Origin: an uncultured Odoribacter sp.
GTDB lineage: Bacteria > Bacteroidota > Bacteroidia > Bacteroidales > Marinifilaceae
Assembly (NCBI GenBank): GCA_905193145.1
Contig: CAJJNP010000064.1
Span: 1-16,320, forward strand
Length of the DNA stretch: 16,320 bases
Direction of reading: 5' to 3'
Part shown: positions 7,170 through 15,609 of the stretch, in pieces
How the letters are laid out: each line of letters begins with the position of its first letter
Position numbering within the stretch: the first letter of the stretch is position 1
Made by a program: the position numbers and the translations under genes
Notes under the pieces: model-generated
Seen by the model: only the letters and a program-made list of their open reading frames with translations
Told to the model about the DNA's origin: nothing
The model's database searches: none

Positions 7170-7780
7170 ATTTTCTTAAGATTCTTTACCAATTCTACCC
7201 TCTTTGTGTAAGTATCCCCATCTCGTTGATACCATGAAGGATACTGCGTTCTTTTTGTGGTTGCTGGAGCTCCTGCTTGAAGCGTGTTATTTTTGCAATC
7301 ATGAATTACTAAACTATGTGAGGCAATTGTTACATTATCTCCAATGTTCAGGTACCCAATAATTTGCGATCCCGAACTTAGGTACAATCCGTCTCCAATA
7401 GTTTTCCCTCCACCAGCAATACACGTGGATGTATGCAATACCGCAAAGTTTCCTATTTTGTTCGGACCTCCGACTACAATAGTTCCGTAATGTGGTATAA
7501 CTAAACCATAGCCAAAAGATGAATAATCGATAGAAAAACCAAGTTTTTGAGATGTTCTATTATATCGGATTTTAATAAGTATAGAAATCAATTTCGATAA
7601 AAGACCTTTCTTACTGTTATAGTATTGTACTTTTCTTAAGAGTCTCAAAAAACGAAGAATATCTTTTTGAGGAGAAACAAATTCTTTTAAGATTTGAATT
7701 AGATTCCTTTTGGCTGGAAATCCATTCATAATTCTATCTGAAGCAATGTAGAATTTGAGTTCTAGCTTACTTTTTATCAT
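7148..7780 (-). CDS. Serine O-acetyltransferase-like (CysE/LbH family) acetyltransferase
   Basis: A 210-residue protein with a helical N-terminal half and a C-terminal left-handed parallel beta-helix typical of the serine acetyltransferase branch of hexapeptide transferases. Repeats run from about residue 92 (GLVIPHYGTIVVGGPNKIGN) to 172, including HTSTCIAGGG (116-125), with the catalytic-type His116, and GDNVTIASHSLVIHD (147-161); QAGAPA (168-173) is the usual end of the helix. In polysaccharide loci such proteins most often O- or N-acetylate a sugar or sugar nucleotide using acetyl-CoA in the cytoplasm; a housekeeping cysteine-synthesis role is unlikely in this setting. It overlaps the preceding GT2 gene by 14 bases and the following acyltransferase by 22 bases, so three genes are interlocked. 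The acceptor cannot be named from sequence. Confidence 0.88.
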   Translation of the reverse strand: MIKSKLELKFYIASDRIMNGFPAKRNLIQILKEFVSPQKDILRFLRLLRKVQYYNSKKGLLSKLISILIKIRYNRTSQKLGFSIDYSSFGYGLVIPHYGTIVVGGPNKIGNFAVLHTSTCIAGGGKTIGDGLYLSSGSQIIGYLNIGDNVTIASHSLVIHDCKNNTLQAGAPATTKRTQYPSWYQRDGDTYTKRVELVKNLKKIWNIDKI

Positions 7781-8621
7781 GTTTATTCTTCATTTCTTGT
7801 TCCATAATTTTGGCATCCACAAGGAAGCGGAACCAATATGCCTGTAAATAAGCATGTACATAGCCTGCTTTACCATCTAGAAAGCCAAGTTTAAGATAAT
7901 AACGATACCAAAAATATAGCTTTGCTCTAAGAAACTTAGGCATTCGGTAGTAAAGACTATCGCGAAGTTTACTGGTCTTCTTTGCTTCGTGATATAAGGT
8001 ATTGGGGTCTGCTTGACCTATTGTGCGGGTAGAGAAATAGTCTGCGACCTCTCGGGTTGCATACCAATTGTGCTTGTTGATCCAAGCGTCAAGACTCTTG
8101 AAGTCGTAATGTAAGCAGTCGTTCTTAAGGTCAAGACTCTTACCTTCGCTGAGAATAACATGCTCTCCCATAGCTCTGTTCTCATAACGTCCTTTGCCGA
8201 ATTTGAAAATTGTCAGATTGTAAAAGGGATACATTCCGCCATGTTTTAAAAAAGTACCCATAAAAGCAATCCGAAATTTCATTACGAATCCATTGACGTC
8301 ATCATTCTGATGCTCTTTACAAGCAAAAACAATCTCTTCTCCTAGTTCTGGAGTAACTACCTCGTCTGCATCAATGCGGTACACCCAAGTAGTTTTCACG
8401 CCAACATTATCCAATGCCCAATTGAATTGGGCCGCATAATGATTGAAAGGTTCATGATTGAAGATCTCGGCACCAAGATTCTTGGCGATTTCAATCGTGT
8501 GATCTGTACTACCGCTATCTACTACGCATATACGATCTACTACTCCGTTGAGAGACTTAATACATCTTTCTATATTTACTTCCTCATTCTTGGTGAGGAT
8601 GATGGCTGTAATGTCTGTCAT
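7767..8621 (-). CDS. Glycosyltransferase family 2 (WaaE/KdtX-like)
   Basis: A 284-residue GT-A fold enzyme. The start TDITAIILTKNEEVNIERCI (residues 2-21) is the classical GT2 nucleotide-binding strand; DSGSTD (35-40) and the metal-binding DADE (84-87) follow. The spacing, with the later YPFYNLTIFKFGKGRYENRA (131-150), resembles the WaaE/KdtX branch, which transfers hexoses or heptoses to LPS core or to polysaccharide intermediates. The basic, aromatic C-terminal third (about 220-270) may be a membrane-associating region. It likely adds one sugar of the repeat unit on the cytoplasmic face. It begins two bases after the preceding GT4 stop and overlaps the next gene by 14 bases. Donor and linkage cannot be read from sequence. 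Confidence 0.92.
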   Translation of the reverse strand: MTDITAIILTKNEEVNIERCIKSLNGVVDRICVVDSGSTDHTIEIAKNLGAEIFNHEPFNHYAAQFNWALDNVGVKTTWVYRIDADEVVTPELGEEIVFACKEHQNDDVNGFVMKFRIAFMGTFLKHGGMYPFYNLTIFKFGKGRYENRAMGEHVILSEGKSLDLKNDCLHYDFKSLDAWINKHNWYATREVADYFSTRTIGQADPNTLYHEAKKTSKLRDSLYYRMPKFLRAKLYFWYRYYLKLGFLDGKAGYVHAYLQAYWFRFLVDAKIMEQEMKNKHDKK

Positions 8622-8623
8622 TT

Positions 8624-9781
8624 TTATTGATGTTTACCACTCCCTACTTCAATTAAAAAGTCAACGGTATCATTGAAATACTTTTCAAAACTATTAAATC
8701 TTAAAAGTTGTTTTTTCATCTTGTCGCACAATTCACTACGTAATTTTTCGTCTGTAACTGCTTTTACAATTTGTGAGGCAGCTCCTTTGAAGTTCTTTGG
8801 CGTATAATACAAACAAGAGTCAGCAAATACTTCAGTATTAAAGGATAAATTAGTTGCTACCGTTGGGAGTTGAAAGTACATAGATTCGATTGTACTGGCT
8901 GAAAATACTTCCAATACTGATGGAAGGAAACTAATTTTACACGACCTGTATAAAATGGCTAGGTCTTGTTGTTTGAGATTGCCATGATTTACAATTCTAT
9001 CCTCAAAACCGAACTCTTTTATCTTTTTTTCAATGACTGGAAGAACTGGAGAGGATTGAGGGAGAGTAATATGGAAACGATAGTTCTTAATACCATACGA
9101 TTCTTCCAATTCTTTCAGAACATAAGGGATAATATCGAGATTCTTGTGTTCTCCACCTCCAACAACAGGAATCTCGACCCAAGATGTCTGTTCTTCTATT
9201 GGAGTATTTTCTAATGAGGCATATACTGCAGGTAAAACATTGTTTATCACTCGTATATGTTCAGGATTCTTACCAAGTTCTTTTATTAATCCTTGCTTTA
9301 CAGCTTCGGTTTGAGTAACAATGAAAGGTATTCTACGCACAAGCTTTTTTAGAAGTAGGATATGAATTTTCATCCTTATCTTCGTCTTGAACGGGAGTGT
9401 GCTCCATGCATAAGGGTTGGAGGTAACGACCCAAGGATGAACAAATCGTATTACTTCACGATTCTTGAAGAAGTTATAACAAGGTCCTAAAATGGTATAT
9501 ATCACATCTGGGTTGATATCATTTTCTAGTTGCCTTAATTCATTTTGGACTCTTCTATAAGTGTGTAAAAAATCCGGTTGATTTGGAAACACATGATAAT
9601 GGCTATTTGCTTTGGTTTTAAAGATTTCGTCAAGATATTTGGAATCCAAACATTCTGATACAGCATAGTACCACTCTACGTCTGGCCTAGCAAATTGTTG
9701 TGTACCTAACAAAAAATTATGAACAACCTGTAATCCGCCGCCTACATTGCGGGCATTTACTACGTTTATTAATATTTTCAT
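8624..9781 (-). CDS. Glycosyltransferase family 4 (GT-B fold)
   Basis: About 385 residues. The N-terminus MKILINVVNARNVGGGLQVV fits a GT-B acceptor domain with its Gly-rich loop. In the C-terminal domain, GNLKQQDLAILYRSCKI (residues 268-284 of the longer reading) is followed by E292-x7-E300 within PSVLEVFSASTIESM, the E(x7)E signature of GT4 retaining transferases. Start choice: the open frame can begin with a GTG at 9784 that overlaps the upstream TAG by one base, but the adjacent ATG at 9781 gives a more usual N-terminus. It is one of three GT4 enzymes in the locus and probably adds a sugar to the growing lipid-linked oligosaccharide. The sugar is unknown. Confidence 0.9.
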   Translation of the reverse strand: MKILINVVNARNVGGGLQVVHNFLLGTQQFARPDVEWYYAVSECLDSKYLDEIFKTKANSHYHVFPNQPDFLHTYRRVQNELRQLENDINPDVIYTILGPCYNFFKNREVIRFVHPWVVTSNPYAWSTLPFKTKIRMKIHILLLKKLVRRIPFIVTQTEAVKQGLIKELGKNPEHIRVINNVLPAVYASLENTPIEEQTSWVEIPVVGGGEHKNLDIIPYVLKELEESYGIKNYRFHITLPQSSPVLPVIEKKIKEFGFEDRIVNHGNLKQQDLAILYRSCKISFLPSVLEVFSASTIESMYFQLPTVATNLSFNTEVFADSCLYYTPKNFKGAASQIVKAVTDEKLRSELCDKMKKQLLRFNSFEKYFNDTVDFLIEVGSGKHQ

Positions 9782-9783
9782 CA

Positions 9784-10968
9784 CTATCTCAGATTTTTTA
9801 GAAATTGTTCACCTTCTCTTAGATACTGACGGTAGTAAAACTTTAATTCTCCTGTTTTACGAGCAGCTTGTTTCATGATGTTTATTTGTTCTTTTGTCAT
9901 TGCCAAAATCTGCAATAGCCCTTTTTTAATGCTTTCAATATGAAAATCTTCAATATAAATCGAGTTTGTACCATCAACTGCAAAGTTGCCAAGATCACCA
10001 GTGCGATTCAGCAATACCGGACATCCCGCAGCCATAGATTCAGCCATTTTTGTTGGAAATCCTGCTGTATTCTTTCTGGAAGGCTCCCTTATTATAGCTG
10101 AAAAATCAGATATATGATATAAGGAAGGAACAAAAGCTTGAGGAACTCTACCTAAAAATATTATGTTATTCTTGAACTTCGACAGATCTGATTTTGTGCA
10201 ATATTGTAAAGCTTGATTGTTTGATACTCCTGCAACAAGTAGCTGAATTCTATTGCAGTCTTTCAGCACTTGTAACATAGCTTGAATTAGGTTCTCAAGT
10301 AAATCTTTCTTTGCTGGTGTCCCGGCAAAAATTATTCTAATCCCTTCAAAATGATTTACCTCAGCTAAATCAATAGTTTTAAAATAATTCCATTTCGCAT
10401 CAGAGATATCAACTAGAGGAGGAAGTAAAAGGGTATTACAGTTTGAGTAGAATTCATTCAGAAAATGACTTATTGGTATCATATTTTTGAATTTTCTCTG
10501 TACATACTTCATGTTTAACTCACTCATCCAATATATCGGGCTCCATTTTCCACCTGGCATTTCATTTGAGTCTGGCCATTCGGTGAGGTCTAATACAATC
10601 CTCTTTCCATGCTTCGTACATAGCTTCTGCAGATATAAGTTCATAGGGAAGGTTGTATTGTATGTAATAATTACATCAAATGAATCAATGCTTTTATTGA
10701 GGTAATTTCGGGCGTTTGGGTTTGGATAAGTGTACCTGAGAACTCTTTCTTTCAATGAATGTGTATCGATGTCATGGGTTATTTCATATTGTAGCCCATC
10801 GTAAATATATCCACCTGGACTGGCGTCTTGCACTCGATATTCTCCACCAAAACTTAATATTTTTACAGTGTGACCAAGATCTCGAAACAATCGGGCATTA
10901 TTTAGAATTCTTGATGCGGCTGCATCTCCTTCTGGGAATCTGAATAATCCTAAATATAAAATGTTCAT
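9784..10968 (-). CDS. Glycosyltransferase family 4 (GT-B fold)
   Basis: A 394-residue protein. The N-terminal domain starts MNILYLGLFRFPEGDAAASR (residues 1-20), a common GT4 opening where the Gly-Asp-Ala-Ala loop approaches the acceptor. VLDLTEWPDS (125-134) and ISHFLNEF (166-173) are typical of the inter-domain region. The C-terminal domain has IIFAGTPAKKDLLENLIQAM (212-231) and TAGFPTKMAESMAAGCPVL (301-319), the nucleotide-sugar binding part. The E(x7)E first Glu position (E295 in IIREPS) is partly conserved. The ATG shares one base with the preceding GT8 stop (TAATG). It likely transfers one sugar of the repeat unit; donor and linkage are not predictable. Confidence 0.9.
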   Translation of the reverse strand: MNILYLGLFRFPEGDAAASRILNNARLFRDLGHTVKILSFGGEYRVQDASPGGYIYDGLQYEITHDIDTHSLKERVLRYTYPNPNARNYLNKSIDSFDVIITYNTTFPMNLYLQKLCTKHGKRIVLDLTEWPDSNEMPGGKWSPIYWMSELNMKYVQRKFKNMIPISHFLNEFYSNCNTLLLPPLVDISDAKWNYFKTIDLAEVNHFEGIRIIFAGTPAKKDLLENLIQAMLQVLKDCNRIQLLVAGVSNNQALQYCTKSDLSKFKNNIIFLGRVPQAFVPSLYHISDFSAIIREPSRKNTAGFPTKMAESMAAGCPVLLNRTGDLGNFAVDGTNSIYIEDFHIESIKKGLLQILAMTKEQINIMKQAARKTGELKFYYRQYLREGEQFLKNLR

Positions 10969-11930
10969 TATAATCTAGTCTTGTCTGTTGAAATAAAAAC
11001 TTGCTTAATATAAGAAAAATGGCACTGTAACCAATATCTTGCTCTATTAATATATAGTGCTGATTTAGATTCCTGTTTAATCATATTAAATGCAAGCGTC
11101 TTTTTTGCATAGTCGTAATACAAACTACTTAATGGATGTACACATCCTTTTTGCCAAGGCTTTGGCTTTGATACAAAATGAACAATTATAGGATTCTCCT
11201 TATACTTATTTGCATTTTTCTTTTCCAGTTCATACGAGTTGACAATTTTTCCATCTTTCTTATCTCCTCTGTGAGATAAAAAGTAGCTGTAAACAAGGGA
11301 TGTCATATTCCACATTGGAAGTAAGTGAAATGTATGGTTGTACAGAACTGCGTTAAGTGCATCTTGATCATGATACTTTATTTGTTTGTAATTAGCTGCT
11401 ATATAGCCAATAAGCTTCTTGGCAACGTTTTTTTTCCTCCAATAATCCATATTAATTACATTGACACCTGCATTGAAGTATCCATATTTAATAGGATAAC
11501 CAAGTCGCTCTGCTTCATATCCAGACCCTATTTGAGGCGCAGCAGCAAGGGCGTATCCCCTTAAATCTAAGTTCCATAAATCTTGGATTGACTGATTAAC
11601 AATTATATCACAATCAAGATATATAACCTTATCCACGTTTTTAGGTAGAATTTCAGGAATTAATAATCGATAATATGTGGCACGGCTGATGTGAGAAAGA
11701 TTAGTATCCTTTGGCATTGGAAACTTCTCTATAATGCTTGTATCGACTAAGTATATTTCTAATGCTCCTTTCAGCTTTTCTACCTGTTGCTTGATAATTA
11801 ATTCGTTCTGAGGTTTTAAGCCTTCAGTAAGAAGGAATATATTTACATCCGTATTGTTTATCAACAAGGATGTGAGCATAATTGTGCAATGTTGTACAAA
11901 ATTATCGTCAGTTGCGCAAACTACATTCAT
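10968..11930 (-). CDS. Glycosyltransferase family 8 (LgtC/GspA-like)
   Basis: A 320-residue GT-A fold retaining transferase. Conserved family positions: MNVVCATDDNFVQHCTIMLT at residues 1-20 (nucleotide binding), the DxD metal site as YLDCDII (104-110, D106 and D108), YFNAGVNVINMDYWR (151-165), HDQDALN (187-193), and the C-terminal VHFVSKPKPW (250-259), which closes over the donor. Family members such as LgtC use UDP-galactose or UDP-glucose, so a Gal or Glc residue in the repeat unit is a reasonable inference. The last 60 residues are basic and aromatic, consistent with peripheral membrane binding. The gene overlaps the end of the polymerase gene by 23 bases. Translational coupling is likely. 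Confidence 0.94.
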   Translation of the reverse strand: MNVVCATDDNFVQHCTIMLTSLLINNTDVNIFLLTEGLKPQNELIIKQQVEKLKGALEIYLVDTSIIEKFPMPKDTNLSHISRATYYRLLIPEILPKNVDKVIYLDCDIIVNQSIQDLWNLDLRGYALAAAPQIGSGYEAERLGYPIKYGYFNAGVNVINMDYWRKKNVAKKLIGYIAANYKQIKYHDQDALNAVLYNHTFHLLPMWNMTSLVYSYFLSHRGDKKDGKIVNSYELEKKNANKYKENPIIVHFVSKPKPWQKGCVHPLSSLYYDYAKKTLAFNMIKQESKSALYINRARYWLQCHFSYIKQVFISTDKTRL

Positions 11931-13284
11931 TTGATGCGGATCTATTATGTGAAACGGATAATATTATATATAAGAAAATAATTGTATATGAGAGGCTTCT
12001 TAATATGTAACAATACTCAACACGAGGCGCAAATAAAGCATTGCCCGAAAACATAATCAACAATGCTATAGCATATGGAGAATTGTGAGCTCGGCTTAGT
12101 TTATTAACTAGGAGACCGATTAAGAACATTAATATAATGACTCCTACTATGCCGAAAGAGTAATATATATCTCCAATTAATGCTGTCCCTAATCCTCCTT
12201 GAGTCGAATCCATAAATGATTCTGTGAAAAATTTTGAGGACTTTGGTGCAAAATTATCTTTTGATACAAAAGATAAAATAATTGATTGAAAAAATGGGAT
12301 TATACTTAATGTTTGTAGTATCATATTACTACCTCCGGCTATTCCATATTTGTCAGTATAATCAATTAGAAATGAATTCGCTCCATTTGCAGAGACAAAG
12401 TCATAAACAAAAGTAAGAAATAGAGAGTCTTGTCCTAAATCTCCTCCTGTGTCTCCGGATCGTATTAATCCTATAAATACCATAAATATATAACCAGCAA
12501 GAATAAGAGCTATTACTTTTATTGAACTAATTCTTTTAATCGTAATTCCATACATCATTATTAGAGGAATCAATAATTGCAATGCACTTGAACGTAATCC
12601 AGATATAAGTAAAGGCACTACAAGCAGTAATGAATTAATGTAAAAGAAAAATGGAAGGTTCTTAAAAAAAGATATCAATGAGGCTGTATATGGACCGATT
12701 TTGGAAAAATTGATAACAATAGATAATGTGTATGCATACATCGCATAAGTCATATACTCACCCCATGCTCCATACCGTTGATTTAGATCTGATGCAACAT
12801 CTGAATACAAAGTTATGAGGCGGCTTCCACCTGTAAGGTAGAATAGAACAACAAATATAAAGCAAAGGATATTTGAATATTTACAAGTGGCATTGTTAAA
12901 AAAGTACTGATACCAAATTGTACCTGGTCTATTCTGATTACCATCTTTTATACAACATAGTCCAAACATGTATGCACAATAGCCAATAAATGCAATGCAA
13001 TAAACTCGAAAAGTATTGTAATCCGTAGCTACGAAAGTTCTTCCTTGGTAATTATCTAATAATGAATATATATAAGGTGTTAAGAAAGAACATAGAAAAA
13101 AAGCGATGGCAAATAGAAATTCAAAGCATATCAACTGGTTCCTACGATATTTGTATAGATAACAAATATTCATTATTAAAAATAATATACCAGTGGCAAG
13201 GATGAATTTGTCGCCAAGAGGGTTTGTTGTTAAAGAATTTATTGCTATGTATATAATCAGACAAACGAGTGAGAATATTTTCAT
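11908..13284 (-). CDS. wzy: O-antigen/capsule repeat-unit polymerase (Wzy)
   Basis: A 458-residue, very hydrophobic protein with about eleven to twelve predicted membrane segments and a large loop at about residues 270-360. Wzy proteins share little sequence; the call rests on topology, size, position directly between flippase/acetyltransferase and transferase genes, and family-like features such as SGLRSSALQLLIP (228-240, with the functionally typical Arg) and ALIGDIYYSFGIVGV (368-382) near the end. It would join flipped lipid-linked repeat units on the periplasmic side. It is the most AT-rich and idiosyncratic gene here, as usual for serotype-specific polymerases. It starts 23 bp after the acetyltransferase stop and overlaps the GT8 gene by 23 bases. 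Confidence 0.88.
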   Translation of the reverse strand: MKIFSLVCLIIYIAINSLTTNPLGDKFILATGILFLIMNICYLYKYRRNQLICFEFLFAIAFFLCSFLTPYIYSLLDNYQGRTFVATDYNTFRVYCIAFIGYCAYMFGLCCIKDGNQNRPGTIWYQYFFNNATCKYSNILCFIFVVLFYLTGGSRLITLYSDVASDLNQRYGAWGEYMTYAMYAYTLSIVINFSKIGPYTASLISFFKNLPFFFYINSLLLVVPLLISGLRSSALQLLIPLIMMYGITIKRISSIKVIALILAGYIFMVFIGLIRSGDTGGDLGQDSLFLTFVYDFVSANGANSFLIDYTDKYGIAGGSNMILQTLSIIPFFQSIILSFVSKDNFAPKSSKFFTESFMDSTQGGLGTALIGDIYYSFGIVGVIILMFLIGLLVNKLSRAHNSPYAIALLIMFSGNALFAPRVEYCYILRSLSYTIIFLYIILSVSHNRSASNECSLRN

Positions 13285-13307
13285 ATCGGGGATGATATTT
13301 AATATAT

Positions 13308-13895
13308 TCAGATATTAATAGTGCCTACTCCATGTTGACGCACTTCATCTTTAGGACTTAAAATTCGAATTACTCTTGCAGGACGTCCAATAGCGATTGA
13401 CCAGGCTGGTATGTCCTTTGTGACCAATGAGCCGGAACCTATGACTGCTCCTTCTCCAATTGTTACTCCAGGCATTATCATCGATTCCATTCCAATAGCT
13501 GCATTTTTGCAAATACGAACATCATCTATTTTTGGAGGATTGGCTATGTATATATCACCAATGTGATAATTAGATAAGTCTCTTTTATGGCAAAGGATTG
13601 TGCATCGACTCGATATCCAAACTCCATCTTCTATATGTAAATGCTTAGCATTCTGTGCGTCAAAGTACACATCATAACCGACGTTAAATTTGCCTGTAGT
13701 ATCTACTCCACACAATTTCCAGATTTTAGCCCTCGTACGACTACATGGATCTATCATGCAGTTTTTCTGAAAGGCCATTAATAACCATTTTAGATGCTTA
13801 GGGTACCAACGATAGAAATCAATGGGCCACAAGAAAAGTTTTCTACAATGTATATATAACCAAGTCCGCTTTAAAGTTTCTTTATTTATGCTCAT
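13308..13895 (-). CDS. Hexapeptide-repeat (WbbJ/Maa-like) O-acetyltransferase
   Basis: A 195-residue protein with an N-terminal helical segment and a left-handed beta-helix from about residue 68. Repeats include NVGYDVYFDAQNAKHLHIED (71-90), NAAIGMESMIMPGVTIGEGA (131-150) and VIGSGSLVTKDIPAWSIAIG (151-170), ending in RPARVIR. This C-terminal pattern is diagnostic for acetyltransferases of the maltose/galactoside acetyltransferase group, with acetyl-CoA bound between coils and a His of the HKRD loop (103-106) as the likely catalytic base. It probably acetylates a sugar of this polysaccharide. Its start overlaps the flippase stop by four bases (ATGA), and the polymerase follows after 23 bp. It is unrelated in sequence to the CysE-like enzyme further along. 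Confidence 0.9.
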   Translation of the reverse strand: MSINKETLKRTWLYIHCRKLFLWPIDFYRWYPKHLKWLLMAFQKNCMIDPCSRTRAKIWKLCGVDTTGKFNVGYDVYFDAQNAKHLHIEDGVWISSRCTILCHKRDLSNYHIGDIYIANPPKIDDVRICKNAAIGMESMIMPGVTIGEGAVIGSGSLVTKDIPAWSIAIGRPARVIRILSPKDEVRQHGVGTINI

Positions 13896-15427
13896 ATTTT
13901 TCTATTGCTTATCTTGTTAAATATAGCTTTTACCACTATCTTTTCACTTTCAGATAGGACAAAGATGTATGATACAACTGCTGATGAAATGAGTGAGATG
14001 AAGCCTACAGATAGTACCCTAATAAATGATTCATCCATTATTAAATGGGTACAAATTGGCAATAATGGTGTTAATATGCTAAATAGCAGGCATGGTAAAA
14101 TAACCGTCTTTATATATTCACGATAAGAATATGGAAATATTTTCCGTAAAAGATATAGACTTATAGGTTGGTTAATGAAGTTTATTAATACCAGAATAAC
14201 GAAAACAATATAAGCTGGCGCACCGTTTCTAAGAGCTATCCATGATATAGGTAGGACGCTCATCACAATTCCACTTCTTATAATTTGATACCACATGATG
14301 CTGCCAACTGCTTGAACCGTTTGTGAAATTGGAATATTTAAACTTCCCAATGCCATATTTAGTAGAATCAAGATTGTGAAGATTTCGGTATCTTCTGGAA
14401 CTGTACCATCAAGCCAAAGATTGAGGATATAATTAATTTCAAGAGAAATCGGTAGAGCCAAGAGGAATACCATCAAAAAACCAAGTTTTGACATGCTGTA
14501 CATCAAATTCTTAACTCGAGTAAGTTCTTGATTTGCATAACTCTCGACTAATTGGGGTTTGAAAGCAACAGCAATATTCTCAGTGAATCCACTTAGGGCT
14601 GACTGTACCTGATATGCAACACCACGAGCAGCATTGACTACAGGTCCAAAAAATGCATTCATCAGCATGTTTAGGCCCTGACCTTGCATTGTATATGCAA
14701 ATGATCCAAAGACATTCCATCCGGAAAATGTTAGCATACATTTAAATTGATCCTTAAAAAAAGTATGCCGATAGTGGATTTCTTCAAAATTTCGCTTAGC
14801 ATAGATATAATAGAATAAGAAATTTACTACAGAGATAAGAAACATCATAATTCCGTAGATTATCAGTTTGTCATAAGTTACAAATGGTAGTGTAATGGCT
14901 ATAAGTAACTTTAATATAGCATCGGTCATACTAACAATAGCATAGTATCCCATGTTCTCATGTGCTACAATAGCAGCAGAGTATGGAATCTGAATAATCA
15001 GCATAAACAACGAGCAAACCGATAATTGAAAGACCGATAGTGCAGCAGTTAATCGCTCTTGAGGAATTATCATCTTGCTATTTATATACCATATACCTAA
15101 AACTTCTAGAAGAATTACAGTAATAAAACTAAGTGCAATTTGGATTTGTACTGATGTGATATATATCTTATTAAGATTATCCTTGTTTTCTTCTCCTCTC
15201 GCAAAGTTGAAGAATCGTTGTACAGTATTAGTCATAGAGGAATTCAAAAAAGCAAACATTACAACGAAACCTGCTACAACATTATAAATACCATAATCAA
15301 CTACTCCTAAAGCATTAAGAATTGCTCTGGTAGAATATAGCGATACAAGTAATACGAAAACCATTCTAATATACAGGAATAGTGTATTTTTAGCAATTCG
15401 TTTATTACTTGTTGAAATCTTGTGCAT
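13892..15427 (-). CDS. wzx: Lipid-linked repeat-unit flippase (Wzx)
   Basis: A 511-residue protein with about fourteen hydrophobic segments, matching polysaccharide flippases of the MOP/MATE superfamily. The N-terminus has the characteristic basic-then-hydrophobic KRIAKNTLFLYIRMVF (residues 9-24), followed by STRAILNALGVVDYGIYNVV (32-51), the most conserved block in Bacteroidales homologues; SSMTNTVQRFFNF lies just after. It would move the undecaprenyl-diphosphate-linked repeat unit to the periplasmic leaflet for Wzy. It is the first gene of the AT-rich, serotype-specific part of the operon, 182 bp after the FnlC-like gene, and its leader carries the cloverleaf element 45 nt upstream of the ATG. 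It overlaps the acetyltransferase gene by ATGA. Confidence 0.92.
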   Translation of the reverse strand: MHKISTSNKRIAKNTLFLYIRMVFVLLVSLYSTRAILNALGVVDYGIYNVVAGFVVMFAFLNSSMTNTVQRFFNFARGEENKDNLNKIYITSVQIQIALSFITVILLEVLGIWYINSKMIIPQERLTAALSVFQLSVCSLFMLIIQIPYSAAIVAHENMGYYAIVSMTDAILKLLIAITLPFVTYDKLIIYGIMMFLISVVNFLFYYIYAKRNFEEIHYRHTFFKDQFKCMLTFSGWNVFGSFAYTMQGQGLNMLMNAFFGPVVNAARGVAYQVQSALSGFTENIAVAFKPQLVESYANQELTRVKNLMYSMSKLGFLMVFLLALPISLEINYILNLWLDGTVPEDTEIFTILILLNMALGSLNIPISQTVQAVGSIMWYQIIRSGIVMSVLPISWIALRNGAPAYIVFVILVLINFINQPISLYLLRKIFPYSYREYIKTVILPCLLFSILTPLLPICTHLIMDESFIRVLSVGFISLISSAVVSYIFVLSESEKIVVKAIFNKISNRKI

Positions 15428-15471
15428 TAGTTTATTTAACTTGTTAACAGCAATAATTTGCTTTTTCTTGA

Positions 15472-15522
15472 ACTGGCAGGAAGTATTGAACTTCGAACTT
15501 TCGTTCCACCTGTGCTGCCAGT
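15472..15522 (-). other. 51-nt cloverleaf-like inverted-repeat element in the wzx leader
   Basis: Outer arms ACTGGCAG (15472-15479) and CTGCCAGT (15515-15522) are perfect complements. All bases between them fall into three consecutive hairpins with no unpaired junction bases: GAAGT-ATTGA-ACTTC (15480-15494), GAAC-TTTC-GTTC (15495-15506) and CAC-CT-GTG (15507-15514). On the operon's sense strand the middle loop reads GAAA closed by C-G, a GNRA-type tetraloop, which hints at function as RNA. The third arm has only a two-base loop and is probably weak. The element lies between the FnlC-like stop and wzx and has no T-tract on either side. At 51 nt with no anticodon arm it is too short for a tRNA. 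The role is unknown: processing or stability element, leader control, or recombination/protein-binding site are all open. Confidence 0.6.
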
Positions 15523-15609
15523 AATCCTTTAGTCTAATCTAAATAATACTTATTAGCATTGTTCAGACTAAGTTTCGATTGTATTATGGATTGTGTGGAT
15601 ATGTGTCAC

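Noticed and set aside
15472..15522. A tRNA gene or tRNA relic (7-8 bp acceptor-like stem and a T-arm-like hairpin GAAG-TTCAATA-CTTC on the minus strand)
   Set aside because: Only 51 nt long, no anticodon arm of proper size, the T-stem lacks a fifth pair, and there is no CCA or discriminator context. I keep it as an unexplained structured element.
15465..15528. Integron attC site
   Set aside because: The flanks do not give the RYYYAAC...GTTRRRY core (the right side reads GTAATCC) and there is no integrase or cassette array.
15428..15609. Invertible capsule promoter or a standard promoter for wzx
   Set aside because: No flanking invertase-type inverted repeats and no TAnnTTTG box on the minus strand. 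If promoter inversion controls this locus, the site lies outside the window.
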